The notes under the pieces: generated by a model
Database searches by the model: none
The model's input: only the letters and a program-made list of their open reading frames with translations
Told to the model about the DNA's origin: nothing
In this document: one piece after another, positions 24,472-34,800 of the stretch
Numbering within the stretch: the stretch's first letter is position 1
Layout: the number at the start of each line of letters is the position of its first letter
Source: a virus
Virus record (IMG/VR): IMGVR_UViG_3300028030_000011
Location: 1 to 64,000 of that record
Strand: one strand, 5' to 3'
DNA length: 64,000 nt
Program-made: the position numbers and the translations under genes

Positions 24472-24474
24472 TAA

Positions 24475-24984
24475 ATGATGCAAAATTGGATTACAAAAGA
24501 TAAATTAGTAGATAATATTCATAAAGATATTCATGGTTTTGTATATTGTATCTATTATGAAGATGGTAAAAAATATATTGGTAAAAAGTCTTGTCACTCT
24601 TATATAACTAAACGACCTCTTAAAAGAGGTACAAATAAAGGATTTGTTTGCAAGATTAAAAGAACTGTGTATAGGGATATAGATGGTTCAATCGTTACGA
24701 GCAAAAACAAAATAAAAGCTCTAAGAGCGAAAGGGATTAAAGGAAAGATAGAAGAGTTTGATAAATGTATAGTGGAAAGTAATTGGCGTAAATATATAGG
24801 TTCTAGCAAAGAAGCAAAAGCTAGAAAAAATATGATTACTAAAAGAGAAATATTACATTTTTGTAGAAATAAAAAATATCTTTCATATATGGAGACAAAA
24901 GAGTTATTTTGTAGAGAAGTATTGGAAAATGAAAATTACATTAATGATAATATAAATGGTAGCTATTACCGAAAGGACGTATAG
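24475..24984 (+). CDS. GIY-YIG endonuclease, SegE-like
   Basis: GFVYCIYYEDGKKYIGKKS (about residues 21-39) is the GIY-YIG core in the form used by T4 SegE-type putative endonucleases, and ESNWRKYIGSS (about 100-110) is the second conserved block. Such enzymes are usually free-standing homing endonucleases that cut related phage genomes. The start may be the first or second ATG. It is one of three homing-type nucleases in the window, each of a different kind. Confidence 0.72.
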   Translation: MMQNWITKDKLVDNIHKDIHGFVYCIYYEDGKKYIGKKSCHSYITKRPLKRGTNKGFVCKIKRTVYRDIDGSIVTSKNKIKALRAKGIKGKIEEFDKCIVESNWRKYIGSSKEAKARKNMITKREILHFCRNKKYLSYMETKELFCREVLENENYINDNINGSYYRKDV

Positions 24985-25179
24985 ATGCATTGGTATATGT
25001 TGATGAAACAAATACTTAAACAAGGTCTTATAGAGTCTACAGAAGCTGTTATATATGATAGTAGTGGTTTTATGCTTTATGAACCAAAACACGAAGATAT
25101 AAATCAATATGAAGCTGATATGATAGCATATCAAGAATACATAAGCGATAACTATGGAATGGGATATAAATATGAATAA
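24985..25179 (+). CDS. Hypothetical protein (64 aa)
   Basis: Starts directly after the previous stop with AAAGGACG upstream. Acidic C-terminal half. Unrecognised. Confidence 0.5.
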   Translation: MHWYMLMKQILKQGLIESTEAVIYDSSGFMLYEPKHEDINQYEADMIAYQEYISDNYGMGYKYE

Positions 25180-25408
25180 TATAAAACAGCAATTATTAAC
25201 TAGAAATCAATTTATAATGCTTTTAGCAAATACTCCAGAAGAGTATATTTATGATAATAAAACAGGAGAAGGAAAAGCATGGTTTTATTCAAATAAATTT
25301 GTAGAACCTTTACAAATGAGACAAGATGATGGAAAGATAAGAGAATTTAAACTTTCTGAAATACCTTTGAGAGCTACATATTGGGTGGTTCAGCATGAAA
25401 ACAATTAA
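25172..25408 (+). CDS. Hypothetical protein (78 aa)
   Basis: Frame open from 25154; the ATG at 25172 has GGGAT upstream and overlaps the preceding gene by 8 bp, so it is preferred. No motif recognised. Confidence 0.45.
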   Translation: MNNIKQQLLTRNQFIMLLANTPEEYIYDNKTGEGKAWFYSNKFVEPLQMRQDDGKIREFKLSEIPLRATYWVVQHENN

Positions 25409-25529
25409 AGCTATAGCAACAGCTTTAGGAGCTATGACAATAGTTACTCTATTGATTGTAGCACCATTACAGCTATTTGTAGGAACAATGGTATTTCTAT
25501 TGATAATGGAAGAAAAGGAGACAAAATAA
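25395..25529 (+). CDS. Small membrane protein (44 aa)
   Basis: Almost entirely hydrophobic: AIATALGAMTIVTLLIVAPL then QLFVGTMVFLLIM, which can span the membrane once or twice, followed by a charged tail EEKETK. It overlaps the previous gene by 14 bp. Small size and topology resemble holins or host-membrane effectors, but the canonical holin is at 54.6 kb. Confidence 0.5.
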   Translation: MKTIKAIATALGAMTIVTLLIVAPLQLFVGTMVFLLIMEEKETK

Positions 25530-25530
25530 T

Positions 25531-25761
25531 ATGTATTTAACAAAATGTTTAAAATGCAATACAATTATGTATGAGGATAATCCTAGTGAAGTCAGTAGAG
25601 ATTATACTGATAAAGAGATAGAGGATATTAATATATTAAATATTACAATAGTATATGATGATAATGATGATGAAAAAGAGTATGGATTTTTAGCATGTCC
25701 TAAATGTTTACATGATGGTAATTTAATTGATTGTGTAGATGACATAAAGGAATATAAATGA
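25531..25761 (+). CDS. Putative zinc-ribbon protein (76 aa)
   Basis: CLKCN at residues 6-10 and CPKC at about 57-60 would bind one zinc ion, with an acidic stretch between. AAAAGGAGACAAAATAAT precedes the ATG. Possible DNA- or protein-binding adaptor; unknown. Confidence 0.5.
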   Translation: MYLTKCLKCNTIMYEDNPSEVSRDYTDKEIEDINILNITIVYDDNDDEKEYGFLACPKCLHDGNLIDCVDDIKEYK

Positions 25762-26069
25762 AACATCCATTATTGAATGAAAATAGTATTCATTATGATA
25801 CAAATGATAAACCTACAATATATGAGATTGAAAAAGAACTTACAATTGAAGAGATGATAGGTGCTTGTAAATTTAATATAATGAAATACAGAATGAGAGA
25901 TAAAGGTCAAGATGTAGAAGATAATGAAAAAATAACAGACTATATCGCTTATAGAGTATTCTTGGAATTATTGATAGAAGAATATAAAGATACTCTTGAT
26001 GATATAAGAGGATATAGAGTAAGAACTATAATTGATACATGTATGCCTGACTTGGAGTATAAATCATGA
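25758..26069 (+). CDS. Hypothetical protein (103 aa)
   Basis: Acidic helical protein; overlaps the previous stop by 4 bp and the following start by 4 bp, so it is part of a coupled string. Nothing recognised. Confidence 0.55.
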   Translation: MKHPLLNENSIHYDTNDKPTIYEIEKELTIEEMIGACKFNIMKYRMRDKGQDVEDNEKITDYIAYRVFLELLIEEYKDTLDDIRGYRVRTIIDTCMPDLEYKS

Positions 26070-26152
26070 ATGATATTATATTAGGAATAGTAGCATTGAA
26101 AATATCAATGTTAATGACTATGATTTTAAAGGTTATTTTGAACCACATATAA
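26066..26152 (+). CDS. Possible 28-aa membrane peptide
   Basis: ATGA overlap with the preceding gene and a hydrophobic sequence (IILGIVALKISMLMTMILKV) support it. It ends inside the shared terminator hairpin. The length makes this call uncertain. Confidence 0.35.
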   Translation: MNDIILGIVALKISMLMTMILKVILNHI

Positions 26153-26162
26153 GAGATGGTTC
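26140..26162. terminator. Convergent terminator, GAACCA...TGGTTC type
   Basis: GAACCACATATAAGAGATGGTTC can fold as a stem of 6-8 bp. T-runs follow on the + side (TCATTTTTATT). It separates the + operon from the convergent - gene at 26170. The same hairpin with one change recurs at 27060, 27907 and 28849. Confidence 0.6.
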
Positions 26163-26169
26163 ATTTTTA

Positions 26170-26781
26170 TTATGCTAGTAGATTTTTAGCTTCTTCTATT
26201 TTAGTTTCATAGTAAGAAGCTATTTGTTTAAATTCTTCTTGCAATCTTTCAACCTCTGACTTCTGAGGCTTATTTGCTTTACACCATCTATCATAAGCAT
26301 TTCTTACTAAAGAAGAATCATAGGTTGGAGTATTATAAATCATTTTACCAACAGTACCATTTAATTCATCTGGTATTTCTCTTCTAACAGTTATTTTGGC
26401 TTTTGTTTGAGCTAATCCACTCCATACTAAAGCATCCCATACCTCAGTCTCCATTACATCATCTTCAATATCTTCAAATGTAGTACCTATACAACCTCTA
26501 ACACTCATATAGCCATTTTCATATACTTTTGGTTTTTTAGCTATTTTAACAGCTTGTTCTATAGTTGGTCTTAATTCTCCTTTTTTATCTGTATATTTAA
26601 CGGGCTGAAATTTCAGCTCGTTAAATCTTTCTTCATCAAGAGTTGAAATCATTTTATTGAAATCAGAAACTAAATTTTTATTCTCTTTTCCATATTGGTC
26701 AGCTACATCTTTTAATGTCATTTTAAATCCTGCATTTTGCAAGAAACTCTCTGTTGGTGTTAATTCGATTAAATCTTTCAT
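26170..26781 (-). CDS. Antirepressor-like protein with Rha-like N-terminus
   Basis: The N-terminus (about 19-50) reads MTLKDVADQYGKENKNLVSD, like the Rha HTH. From residue about 85 it shares a C-terminal domain with four other genes here: KPKVYENGYMSVRGCI, then an acidic helix with VWDALVWSGLA and a basic beta stretch (KITVRREIP). The shared pattern is [K/R]-x-hydrophobic-x-[D/N]-G-x-x-S-x-x-G. AAAGGATAAATCT precedes the ATG. Expected to act as a regulator; target unknown. Its leader (26842-27038) is a compound of two foldbacks. Confidence 0.62.
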   Translation of the reverse strand: MKDLIELTPTESFLQNAGFKMTLKDVADQYGKENKNLVSDFNKMISTLDEERFNELKFQPVKYTDKKGELRPTIEQAVKIAKKPKVYENGYMSVRGCIGTTFEDIEDDVMETEVWDALVWSGLAQTKAKITVRREIPDELNGTVGKMIYNTPTYDSSLVRNAYDRWCKANKPQKSEVERLQEEFKQIASYYETKIEEAKNLLA

Positions 26782-26849
26782 AGATTTATCCTTTAATTAA
26801 AAGTACGGACAATGATAAATTTTGTGAGAGTGAAGTTATGAAGAATCTT

Positions 26850-27032
26850 GTCCAGAGAGTTCTTCAAACTATATATACACTCATTTCAGGTTCAAAAGTA
26901 GTTTAGAGAGGTAAAGTTACCTCTCAAAGAACTCTCTGGACGAGAAATCAATGTATACAAAACAATAAGTTTACTCAATGGTATTCATCTCTGAATACCT
27001 AGAAAGTGGCTTGAACACCATTCAGTAAACTT
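26850..27032 (-). ncRNA. Compound structured leader RNA
   Basis: The 352-bp gap 26782-27133 holds two foldbacks. First (5' in the - transcript): arm A 27017-27032 pairs with A' 26967-26982 over 16 bp with one mismatch, enclosing a perfect hairpin at 26980-26999. Second: a perfect 15-bp stem, 26927-26941 with 26850-26864, enclosing GAGAGGTA/TACCTCTC. The A arm, the GGTGTTCAAGCC segment after it and the hairpin match the layout of the other leaders; a B' partner (TTTTGAAC) exists only inside the second stem. It looks like a pseudoknot leader with an insertion. Confidence 0.6.
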
Positions 27033-27038
27033 TATAAC

Positions 27039-27050
27039 AGTATATCACAT
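27039..27050 (-). promoter_or_regulatory. Extended -10 promoter, antirepressor cassette 1
   Basis: On the - strand TTAAAATAGATGTGATATACT. TGATATACT is the extended -10 (AGTATA on +, 27039-27044). The predicted start lies at the first base of arm A. Confidence 0.6.
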
Positions 27051-27059
27051 CTATTTTAA

Positions 27060-27082
27060 GAACCACCTATAAGAGATGGTTC
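27060..27082 (-). terminator. Hairpin terminator after cassette 2
   Basis: GAACCACCTATAAGAGATGGTTC, repeated at 27907 and nearly at 26140 and 28849. On the - strand it follows the gene ending at 27134 and directly precedes the next promoter. There is no strong T-run, so termination may be partial. Confidence 0.5.
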
Positions 27083-27133
27083 AGTTCTACCTTTTCCTGA
27101 CTGACTCGCCTGACTGTCGAGCCAATAATTTAA

Positions 27134-27736
27134 TTAGTTGTAATACTGCTTTAATAAATTTATTGCACTATCAAATTTTATATAAGGTGTTTGAAACTCA
27201 CCTCTAGTCTTCAATAAGCCATTGCAATCATTTTTCATGTGCCAATATCTAGTTGGTCTTATTGAATCTTCTATTGCTCCAAGTTTAACAAAGAACTCTT
27301 GTATTTGAGATTCTGTATAATCAGTTCTTTGTGCTATACCTCTTATAGAAGAATATCCATCAGAATCTATCATGCATAATTTCTTTTCTGATTTCAATAG
27401 TTTAATCTCTTCTTCTTTTGATGCTGTTAACATTTCATAAATAATATTATCACACCAAATTGCAAATTCTGGAGAAATCCATCTAGCAAATATAATCAAT
27501 AAACTATTATGGATTAATGTCTTTCCAACTATAGTTGTATTGATTAAGGTTCTTTTAACAGCGTTACATTTTTGTAACGCACTTAAATATTCCTTAACTC
27601 CTTTTGATTTTCTCCAATGAGTAAAATTTTTACCATGAGATTTAGCTATACCACTAACATCAATCATAAATTCTTTTTCATTGATTACCTCTATAGGCAA
27701 TACAGCTTCATTAAAAACTTTTACAAGTTCTTTCAT
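27134..27736 (-). CDS. KilA-N domain antirepressor-like protein
   Basis: KilA-N-type N-terminus: MIDVSGIAKSHGKNFTHWRK, then LLIIFARWISPEFAIWCDNI, the strongest family block. The C-terminal part carries the shared pattern DSDGYSSIRGIAQRT. ATG at 27736 has GGAAAG about 8 bp upstream; the frame is open to 27796 but without a better site. KilA-N proteins bind DNA; as phage regulators they often sit in variable copy number. The leader at 27779-27881 is a clean pseudoknot. Confidence 0.75.
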   Translation of the reverse strand: MKELVKVFNEAVLPIEVINEKEFMIDVSGIAKSHGKNFTHWRKSKGVKEYLSALQKCNAVKRTLINTTIVGKTLIHNSLLIIFARWISPEFAIWCDNIIYEMLTASKEEEIKLLKSEKKLCMIDSDGYSSIRGIAQRTDYTESQIQEFFVKLGAIEDSIRPTRYWHMKNDCNGLLKTRGEFQTPYIKFDSAINLLKQYYN

Positions 27737-27778
27737 GATATTTTCTTTCCATAACAATAATTCTAAGTTTTGATTGAT

Positions 27779-27881
27779 GGTGTATGAAATCAACAATCAC
27801 AAATTAATAACTTAGAGGTATATGAAAATTGAGTAATTTCCATATACCAATTATTGGCTTCATACACCTCTAAGCTATTAA
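27779..27881 (-). ncRNA. Pseudoknot leader RNA, cassette 2
   Basis: In the - transcript: A 27881-27866, B 27868-27859, hairpin GGUAUAUG/CAUAUACC, A' 27819-27804, B' 27788-27779. A-A' is 16 bp with one G.U; B-B' (GGTGTATGAA with TTCATACACC) is a perfect 10 bp. The hairpin 3' arm overlaps A' by three bases. The A arm begins 4-5 bases after the -10 box, at about the predicted +1. Confidence 0.72.
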
Positions 27882-27885
27882 CAAA

Positions 27886-27897
27886 ATTATATCACAT
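27886..27897 (-). promoter_or_regulatory. Extended -10 promoter, cassette 2
   Basis: TTAAAATAGATGTGATATAAT on the - strand; TATAAT is 27886-27891 reversed. The same block precedes cassettes 1 and 3. Confidence 0.65.
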
Positions 27898-27906
27898 CTA
27901 TTTTAA

Positions 27907-27929
27907 GAACCACCTATAAGAGATGGTTC
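27907..27929 (-). terminator. Hairpin terminator after cassette 3
   Basis: GAACCACCTATAAGAGATGGTTC, identical to 27060-27082. It follows the stop at 27936 within a few bases and directly precedes the cassette 2 promoter. Confidence 0.5.
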
Positions 27930-27935
27930 ATTTAG

Positions 27936-28667
27936 CTATGCTAACAGATTTTCATCAACATACTTTATTGCAGCGTTAGAGAATCTCTCTCTCAATTCAT
28001 CGGCTTCTTCTGATGTTGGTTTGCCATCTTGAATATATTTATAAACTAAATCATTTATGAATTTTAAATCAAATGTAGGTAGTCCATAACTAGTTCTTGA
28101 AGCCATCACATATTTAGCAATCTCATTATCTGTATCTATATCTCTTGATATTGTAATTTTAGGCATAGTCTTAACATACCCATAATGAACTAGCATATCC
28201 CATGCTTCATGTTCTTTTACTACTTCTATACCTTGCTCTTTCAATTCTACTAAACAACCCTTCAAACTCATAAAACCATTGTCATATACTTTTGGCTTTT
28301 TAGCATCTCTTATTGCTTTTGCCTTTTCTTTAGAAAATTCAATCCTTAAAGCATCTTCTCTAATCTTTTGAATTTCATCTCTCATAGTAAAAAATTGATT
28401 TACAAGTTCCTCTTTGAATTTTTCAGTAATTTCATTGTTTGGTAACAATGTTAAAAGTAAGGTACAAGATTTTTCATCAAACTTCATTTCAGAATAATTT
28501 AAGTCTTCCGACAAATCGTATGGATAACTTAATCCATTCTTAATCAACATATTTATCTTTCGTTTAACTATTTTCTTAACAGCTTCATCTCCAAGTTTAG
28601 AAAATTTAATAATAGTAGATAATTCTACAACAGCATTAGTGTTTTCAATAGTAATAAGATTTTGCAT
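27936..28667 (-). CDS. Rha-type N-terminus with shared antirepressor C-terminal domain
   Basis: The N-terminal half resembles pRha: DEKSCTLLLTLLPNNEITEK, then FKEELVNQFFTMRDEI, parallel to the gene at 22409. From residue about 140 it has the shared block KPKVYDNGFMSLKGCL, an acidic helix with AWDMLVHYGYV and PKITISRDI. The frame is open to 28721, but AAGAGGAATAAAG precedes the ATG at 28667, so this start is used. It shows that different N-terminal DNA-binding modules are joined to one C-terminal domain in this phage. Confidence 0.68.
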   Translation of the reverse strand: MQNLITIENTNAVVELSTIIKFSKLGDEAVKKIVKRKINMLIKNGLSYPYDLSEDLNYSEMKFDEKSCTLLLTLLPNNEITEKFKEELVNQFFTMRDEIQKIREDALRIEFSKEKAKAIRDAKKPKVYDNGFMSLKGCLVELKEQGIEVVKEHEAWDMLVHYGYVKTMPKITISRDIDTDNEIAKYVMASRTSYGLPTFDLKFINDLVYKYIQDGKPTSEEADELRERFSNAAIKYVDENLLA

Positions 28668-28711
28668 CTTTATTCCTCTTAACAATGGTAATAAATTTAG
28701 AGTTTGGATTT

Positions 28712-28819
28712 GATGTACCAAATCAATCCATAAACCTATTTAATATAGTAAACTCAAAGATGAACCAATTACGAGTGTAATTAGAACATCAAGATGATTT
28801 GGTACATCTTTCAATTTAC
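28712..28819 (-). ncRNA. Pseudoknot leader RNA, cassette 3
   Basis: In the - transcript: A 28819-28805, B 28808-28795, hairpin AATTAC/GTAATT (28767-28782), A' 28762-28748, B' 28725-28712. A-A' is 15 bp with one U.G and one mismatch; B-B' (GATGTACCAAATCA) is a perfect 14 bp. Order A-B-A'-B' gives a pseudoknot. The leader ends about 45 nt before the ATG. Confidence 0.72.
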
Positions 28820-28827
28820 ATACTAAA

Positions 28828-28841
28828 ATTATATCACATCT
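28828..28841 (-). promoter_or_regulatory. Extended -10 promoter, cassette 3
   Basis: TTAAAATAGATGTGATATAAT on the - strand; TATAAT is 28828-28833 reversed. It lies right after the terminator of the giant virion gene. Confidence 0.65.
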
Positions 28842-28848
28842 ATTTTAA

Positions 28849-28871
28849 GAACCACCTATATAGGATGGTTC
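28849..28871 (-). terminator. Hairpin terminator of the giant virion gene
   Basis: GAACCACCTATATAGGATGGTTC lies 3 bp after the stop of the 3626-codon gene on the - strand. Same family as 26140, 27060 and 27907. Confidence 0.55.
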
Positions 28872-28873
28872 AT

Positions 28874-31800
28874 TTAAAGCATATCATTTATAATATGTAC
28901 TGGTGCAGGAATAATTAAATCCTCTATATTTCCAAATGGATTTCTCATCTTCTCATCAGGAGTCATTAGTAACCAATAATTCTCAAATGGTGTAGCTATA
29001 TCATATACCACTTTTTCAAATGCTTCTATAGCAAGTACAGTCTTAGGATTCTCTCTTAATAGCCTAGACATTACTTTTTGCATTCTAAGATAGTATTTAA
29101 TGAATGGAAACCAAGCTACTTGGTCAGCCCATCTAACAGCTTTACCAAGAGGTATATCATACTGAACAAAATCATCTAATGCTTCATCATATATCTGTTG
29201 ATATGATTTATTTGTATTGTTCTCTTTCTCTAACTCTATTTGAGCATATCTAGCTGTAAAATCACTAGCTTGTGTAAAGTGATACATGAGTTTAAAATAG
29301 TTAGTGTCTTCTGCTAAATACAATTCTCTACCTATTTTTACTACCTTTTCAGGTAATATTTCTTCAACTTTATCTATAGCATCTCTGATAGGTTTTAGAG
29401 ACTCAAAAGCTTTATTAATAGTTATGTCTTCTATTCTAGCTGACAATAATCCATCATCAATTAAACTTCTTATCTTATTCTGGTTCAATCTACTTTGCAA
29501 ATCTGTAATTAACTCTTCATCATAAAGTAACCCAGAATCTCTTTTAAGCTCTTCTTGCTTAAGTAAATCATCAGTTCTCATATAATCATTGAGATACAAA
29601 AGACCTTCTTTTTGTTTTGCGTATATATCTCTTAAAGAATATCCTTTTGATTTAGTGAGGAATAAGTTAGAAACAAAGTTGCTTAACAACGTAAGAGGAT
29701 ATTTGATAATTACAGTAGCTTTCCATAATCCCATTAATTCTTTCCAAAAATCTTCTGCAAATTTTGCAACTTTCTTCATTGTTGGTATGTCATTAAAAAT
29801 ACTAGATATAGAGCTATCACGAGAACCAAGAAATATATTTTTAGTATTACCATTAGCTGGTATATAGAATCTGCCTTTATATTTATCAACAATATAGTCT
29901 CTAGTATCTTGTGGCAACATATACCATATATCATCATATTCACTTACTTTATTCTCAAAGCCTTTACTAGCAAATGGAGCTGATATTTTTATCCACTCTT
30001 TATTGTCTGTTTTATCTACAAACTTATCAACTGTTTCATTATCTTCTAGTCCAAGTCTAACAATACTATCAATAACTCTAATATTTACTTCTTTTGCTTT
30101 TTGCTTTTCAAATCCTCTAGCTCTTTGGTTCGCATATATATCAGCAATATTGTATGAGTATTTTAGATATTTTTTCTTCTCTTCAAATGATAATGGGTCA
30201 TAATCATAGCGTGAACCATTTCTATTGAATACATACTCAGTATTATGAATTTTTACAAAATTAGGTCTAGCTCTACCATAAAGTTCAAAATACAATTTAT
30301 CTATATCTTGACTAACACTCTTTTCACCATATACTAATGCTCCTCTAGTATATGAATTCATTTCAGGAGTAAGAGAATATACATGAATATTACCCGGACT
30401 AAATGGATTCTTAATTATCTTAATTCTTTCTCCACCTAATTCTCTGACTCTTTTTATTTCATCTTTGTTACTGTCTAATATATTTACTACAGAATTAACT
30501 TTACTACTGTTTTGTATAGCAAGACCATCTTGAACTAAATCAGGGTTATCATGATAGAATTGCTCTAACATCTCTCTCTCATAGCTGTTTGTCATAATCA
30601 TTAAATCATGAAATGCATTCTTATCTTTTGTTACTTTAGATAAAAACTCTTTTTTGTAATTTTTTATTCCTAATAAAGATGCTAAAGCTGTCATCTCATT
30701 CTTTTTGCTAAAATCAAATCTAGTAGCAATAACATGTATATTTCTAAATTTAGTATTCTCATCATGAGTGAGTCTATATTTAACTAGCTTCTTAATGTGT
30801 GGAATAGATTTTTTAGGAACTAATTTTTCTAATCTTCTTATCTCTTCATTTGGATTCTCAATAAGAGATAATATTTGGTCTATTGAATACCCTACATCTA
30901 ATAAATTACCAACTTTAGATGAATTAAGTAAGTTACCTAACAATGACTTCTCATATTCATTTAGACCCATATATTGAATCTTTTCATTAATAAACTCATG
31001 TGTATTGGTTCGTAATTTTTCTCTTACAATATCAACTTCTTTAATTGAATTTCTAAGCTCTTGAACTTCAATGCTAGTATCTTTTGCTGTTTTAAATATA
31101 TTATCACCCAATACTTGCAATTCATCAACTATATTATTTAGGAAACCTTCTTTATCTATTCTCGCTTTAGACATAGAATCAATACCTTTTGAGATAATAT
31201 CACCAATTGCATAACCAAACTCTTTTTTAGAGAATGGAATATTATTCATAGCCATAATAGCTAAAACTTTAGCAATTGTTTTTGTGTCTCCAACTATAAA
31301 TTTAGATATATTTCTTTTTAAAGAATCACTATCTTTTGACATATATTCAATTATATGAAAAACAGAAGATTTATTATCCTTGATTAAATCACTTCTTATT
31401 TTCAATGTTTTACTATGATAGAAGAATGCTAATTTGTTAACATTTGGTTTAATATTTTCATTATATTTATCACCAGCAAATCTAAGAGCTTTATACACAC
31501 CATTAAATACTTTATTCTCATTTTCAATAGTTATTCCTACACTCTGTTTTACAAGTGTTTGTAATTTACTTTGCATATCTAAATCTATTCTTCCATTAGT
31601 GAGAAGCATAGTTAATTTCTTTAATGAAGATGTAACAATATTTACAAGATTACTCAAAATAGAACCATTACCTTTATTCAATATTGTATTCATGCCAGAT
31701 AGATTGTTCATAAAATTCTTATTTGTTAATCCATATGCTGCAAACTCTGATACATCTCCTTTACCACCAAATACATGTTTAGCCATTCTTTTAGCTAATT

Positions 31801-34800
31801 GTTCATCTTCTACTGTATATACACCATCTTTAGGAAGGAATAATTTATATATATCTTTACCATGCTGCTGTTTTAACTCTTTCATCATATCTGTTATTTG
31901 ATTAACAAATATATTTGCGTCTTTTAATGCACCATCAAAAATATTATGAACTAACTCATGCACATATACTTCTTGTGCTGACATGCTCATATTGTCACTA
32001 CCTTGGTTAGCAATAGCTATTTTAGCAACATTCGAACCACTTGCACTACCGTAACTCATACTATCTGTTTTACCTACTGCAACTACAATTGTTTCCATTA
32101 CAGGAGCTATAATACTACTTAAAACATTTGATAGTTTATTGCTGTATTCAGAGCTAATTACATCATTTGACCATTGTTTTATTTTCTCAAATGATTTAAT
32201 TATATTCTCTTTATTTACTTTAAATGTAAAATATGGTTTAAACTCTTCATTTGTATCAAGAGATTGTTTTGTGTTGTTAATCTCTTGTTTTGCTTTTTTA
32301 AGTTTCGTCAAATGACTATTCAATTTGGTCTTATCCAATTGAATAATCTCTATGCCACTATCCTTCATTATTTCATTAACAGCTCTAACTAAAGCATAGC
32401 CTGTTAGGCTTTCAAGTTTTCTAACAGGTATTTTATCAAATGCTTCTAATACATCTTCAAGCTCTATTTTTGATAATTCAGGATTAGAACCATTCTTCAT
32501 GAGATGCTCATAATTTAAATCATTAGCTGTCGTTTTAGTCTTAGGGGTGTAATTATTAATCTCATTATTAAGACCTGTCAATGATTCACTTTGACCTAAT
32601 TTTTCATTTGTCTCTTCTTTATATTTGTCATAAATTTTTTTATGCTCAGTAGTATCTATAGGTTTAAAATCATTTGATTCATTTTTGACATATCTTTCGT
32701 CTACTCCAACAGAATGCTCAATTGTAGTTACAATGTCCTTTAATATGCGTCTGTTTAACTGATTCAATTCAATATGAAAATCAATAGATATAGGGTCAAA
32801 ATATATGCTACCATTATCACCTACTTTTACAGTAGATAAAGTTCCTATCATCATTGAATCTATTTGCTTTTTCGATAATTTATCTTTATCTAATGATTCG
32901 TAGAATCTAAATAATCTATCTGTAGCATATTCAGTATATGGTATTATTTTATTATCTACTTTCATATCATGAACAGATTTAGGCAACATTGCATTTATAT
33001 TTTCTTTAGTCCACTCATAATTGTTAAATGCTATTTTTGCATTTTTAAGAACTTCAACAAATGGTGAATATCCACTATCAATAAGTTTATTAACACTTTT
33101 ATTATATTGTTTAGCTCCACCTTCTGCTGATAGAACAGCATCAAAAATATACAATCCTATATTTTCTTGTGAAGTATTTTTGATAGTGTCTGCAAGTACA
33201 CCAGAGTCAGTCATAAGAGTTGATAGAGCTGGTGTTCTTACTCCAATATCAATCCATGATGTAACTCCAATAGTTTGAGTAGACATCAAATGTCTATCCT
33301 TGCCTTTTGTAGCCACTTTGACTTGATAGTTTTTACCCTTTATAATATTGTTTATTTGGTCATTAAAACCTCTCTTCATTAACTCACCTTGTCTACCCTC
33401 AAAAGTGGTTAAAACAGGTGCTATCCCATCTTTAATGAGCTTATTTGTTATCTCATTGATTACTTGCTTAGAGATAAATCCATGTTCTTTATGATATGCG
33501 TCTAATCGTCTAAAGAACTCATCTAAAAAATATTTATTTTGAAGATTAGATACTCTTTGAGTAATCTCTGTACCTTGCTTAAAAGGAGCTAGAACTTTAT
33601 TTATAGAATCAGTAATCACTTTACCTAAAGTGTTTCTATAATTAGTTCTTAATGTAGCTAACTGTTTAGCAGTAAATTCAAAATCATTTAAATTATAATT
33701 ATATTTATTTGTATTTGTAGGATTCTCTAAACTATGTAACCTCTCATTGAGGTGGTTCATCAATTCTTGAATATTTTCATCATTAAATTGAGACTCTTGT
33801 ACTTTACCATTTATTGTAAGTTTAACCTCTTTCCCATTTGAATCTTTGTTAAAATTAACAATTGATTGAACCATCTGAACGACTAATTGTATCTCTTGCT
33901 TTGTTGATTTACCATTAGCAATATCTTCTATTTTAGTATAAAAATCATCTATCATTTCATCAAATTTACTGTCCTGAATAGACTTGTCACCAGCTGTATA
34001 TCCTTTAGCAATTATAGGTGTTTTAAAGAAGTTTCTAGCTTGTCTAAGAGCTTCTGACCCTTTAGATAATGTATCAGATACAACCCATGATTCTAGCATA
34101 GGCTTAAAAAAGTTATTGAATAGATTATATCTAGCTACTTTAGCATAGTATGCATTCTTTTCGTTAACTGTCTTTAATTCTTTCTTTGGTGGCTCAGGCT
34201 TACGATTATGCTCATAATCATTATCTTTATCCTGCAATCTATTGTGCATTTCAATACCTGATTCTTCATAGTTATCAAGACCTACATAGTCAGTATTTTT
34301 TGTTGTGTCAGTTTGGTTCGTATAGATACCACCTTTATGAAGCATTTCAACAGATTTGCTATCTAATGGATTGAAATAGAATATTGATTGTAAAGTCGAA
34401 CCACTCTGTTTTGCATCAGTCTCTTTTTCAAGTGTAGTTTCAAATATATCACCTTTTTTATTTACAAACTTTTTAAGTTCTACCAATCCTTGAAGAGTAT
34501 ATGCTCCTTCTCCATATTTTTGAACCAGTTCAATAGGAGGATATATAGACTTATCATTGAGATATGACATTAGTTCACTATCTAATAACAACTTACCAAA
34601 CTCTTCTAGTATTTCATCAGGCTTCATATTCTCAGATTTCATTCCAAATGAATCAAGAATAGCTGATTTCCATATTAGCATTCTACCTTCATCTTTAATA
34701 TCAACAGTTCTTTTAGAGTTGATATTATGAGTCAAAAATCTATGTAATTTATTTGACTGAGGGTTAATCAGTTCAGCTACCAAATGCATTCTCTCTTCAC

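Noticed and set aside
27936-28721. Upstream TTG start for the Rha-type gene at 27936
   Set aside because: The frame extends to 28721, but that segment overlaps the B' arm of the leader and lacks a ribosome binding site, whereas AAGAGGA precedes the ATG at 28667.
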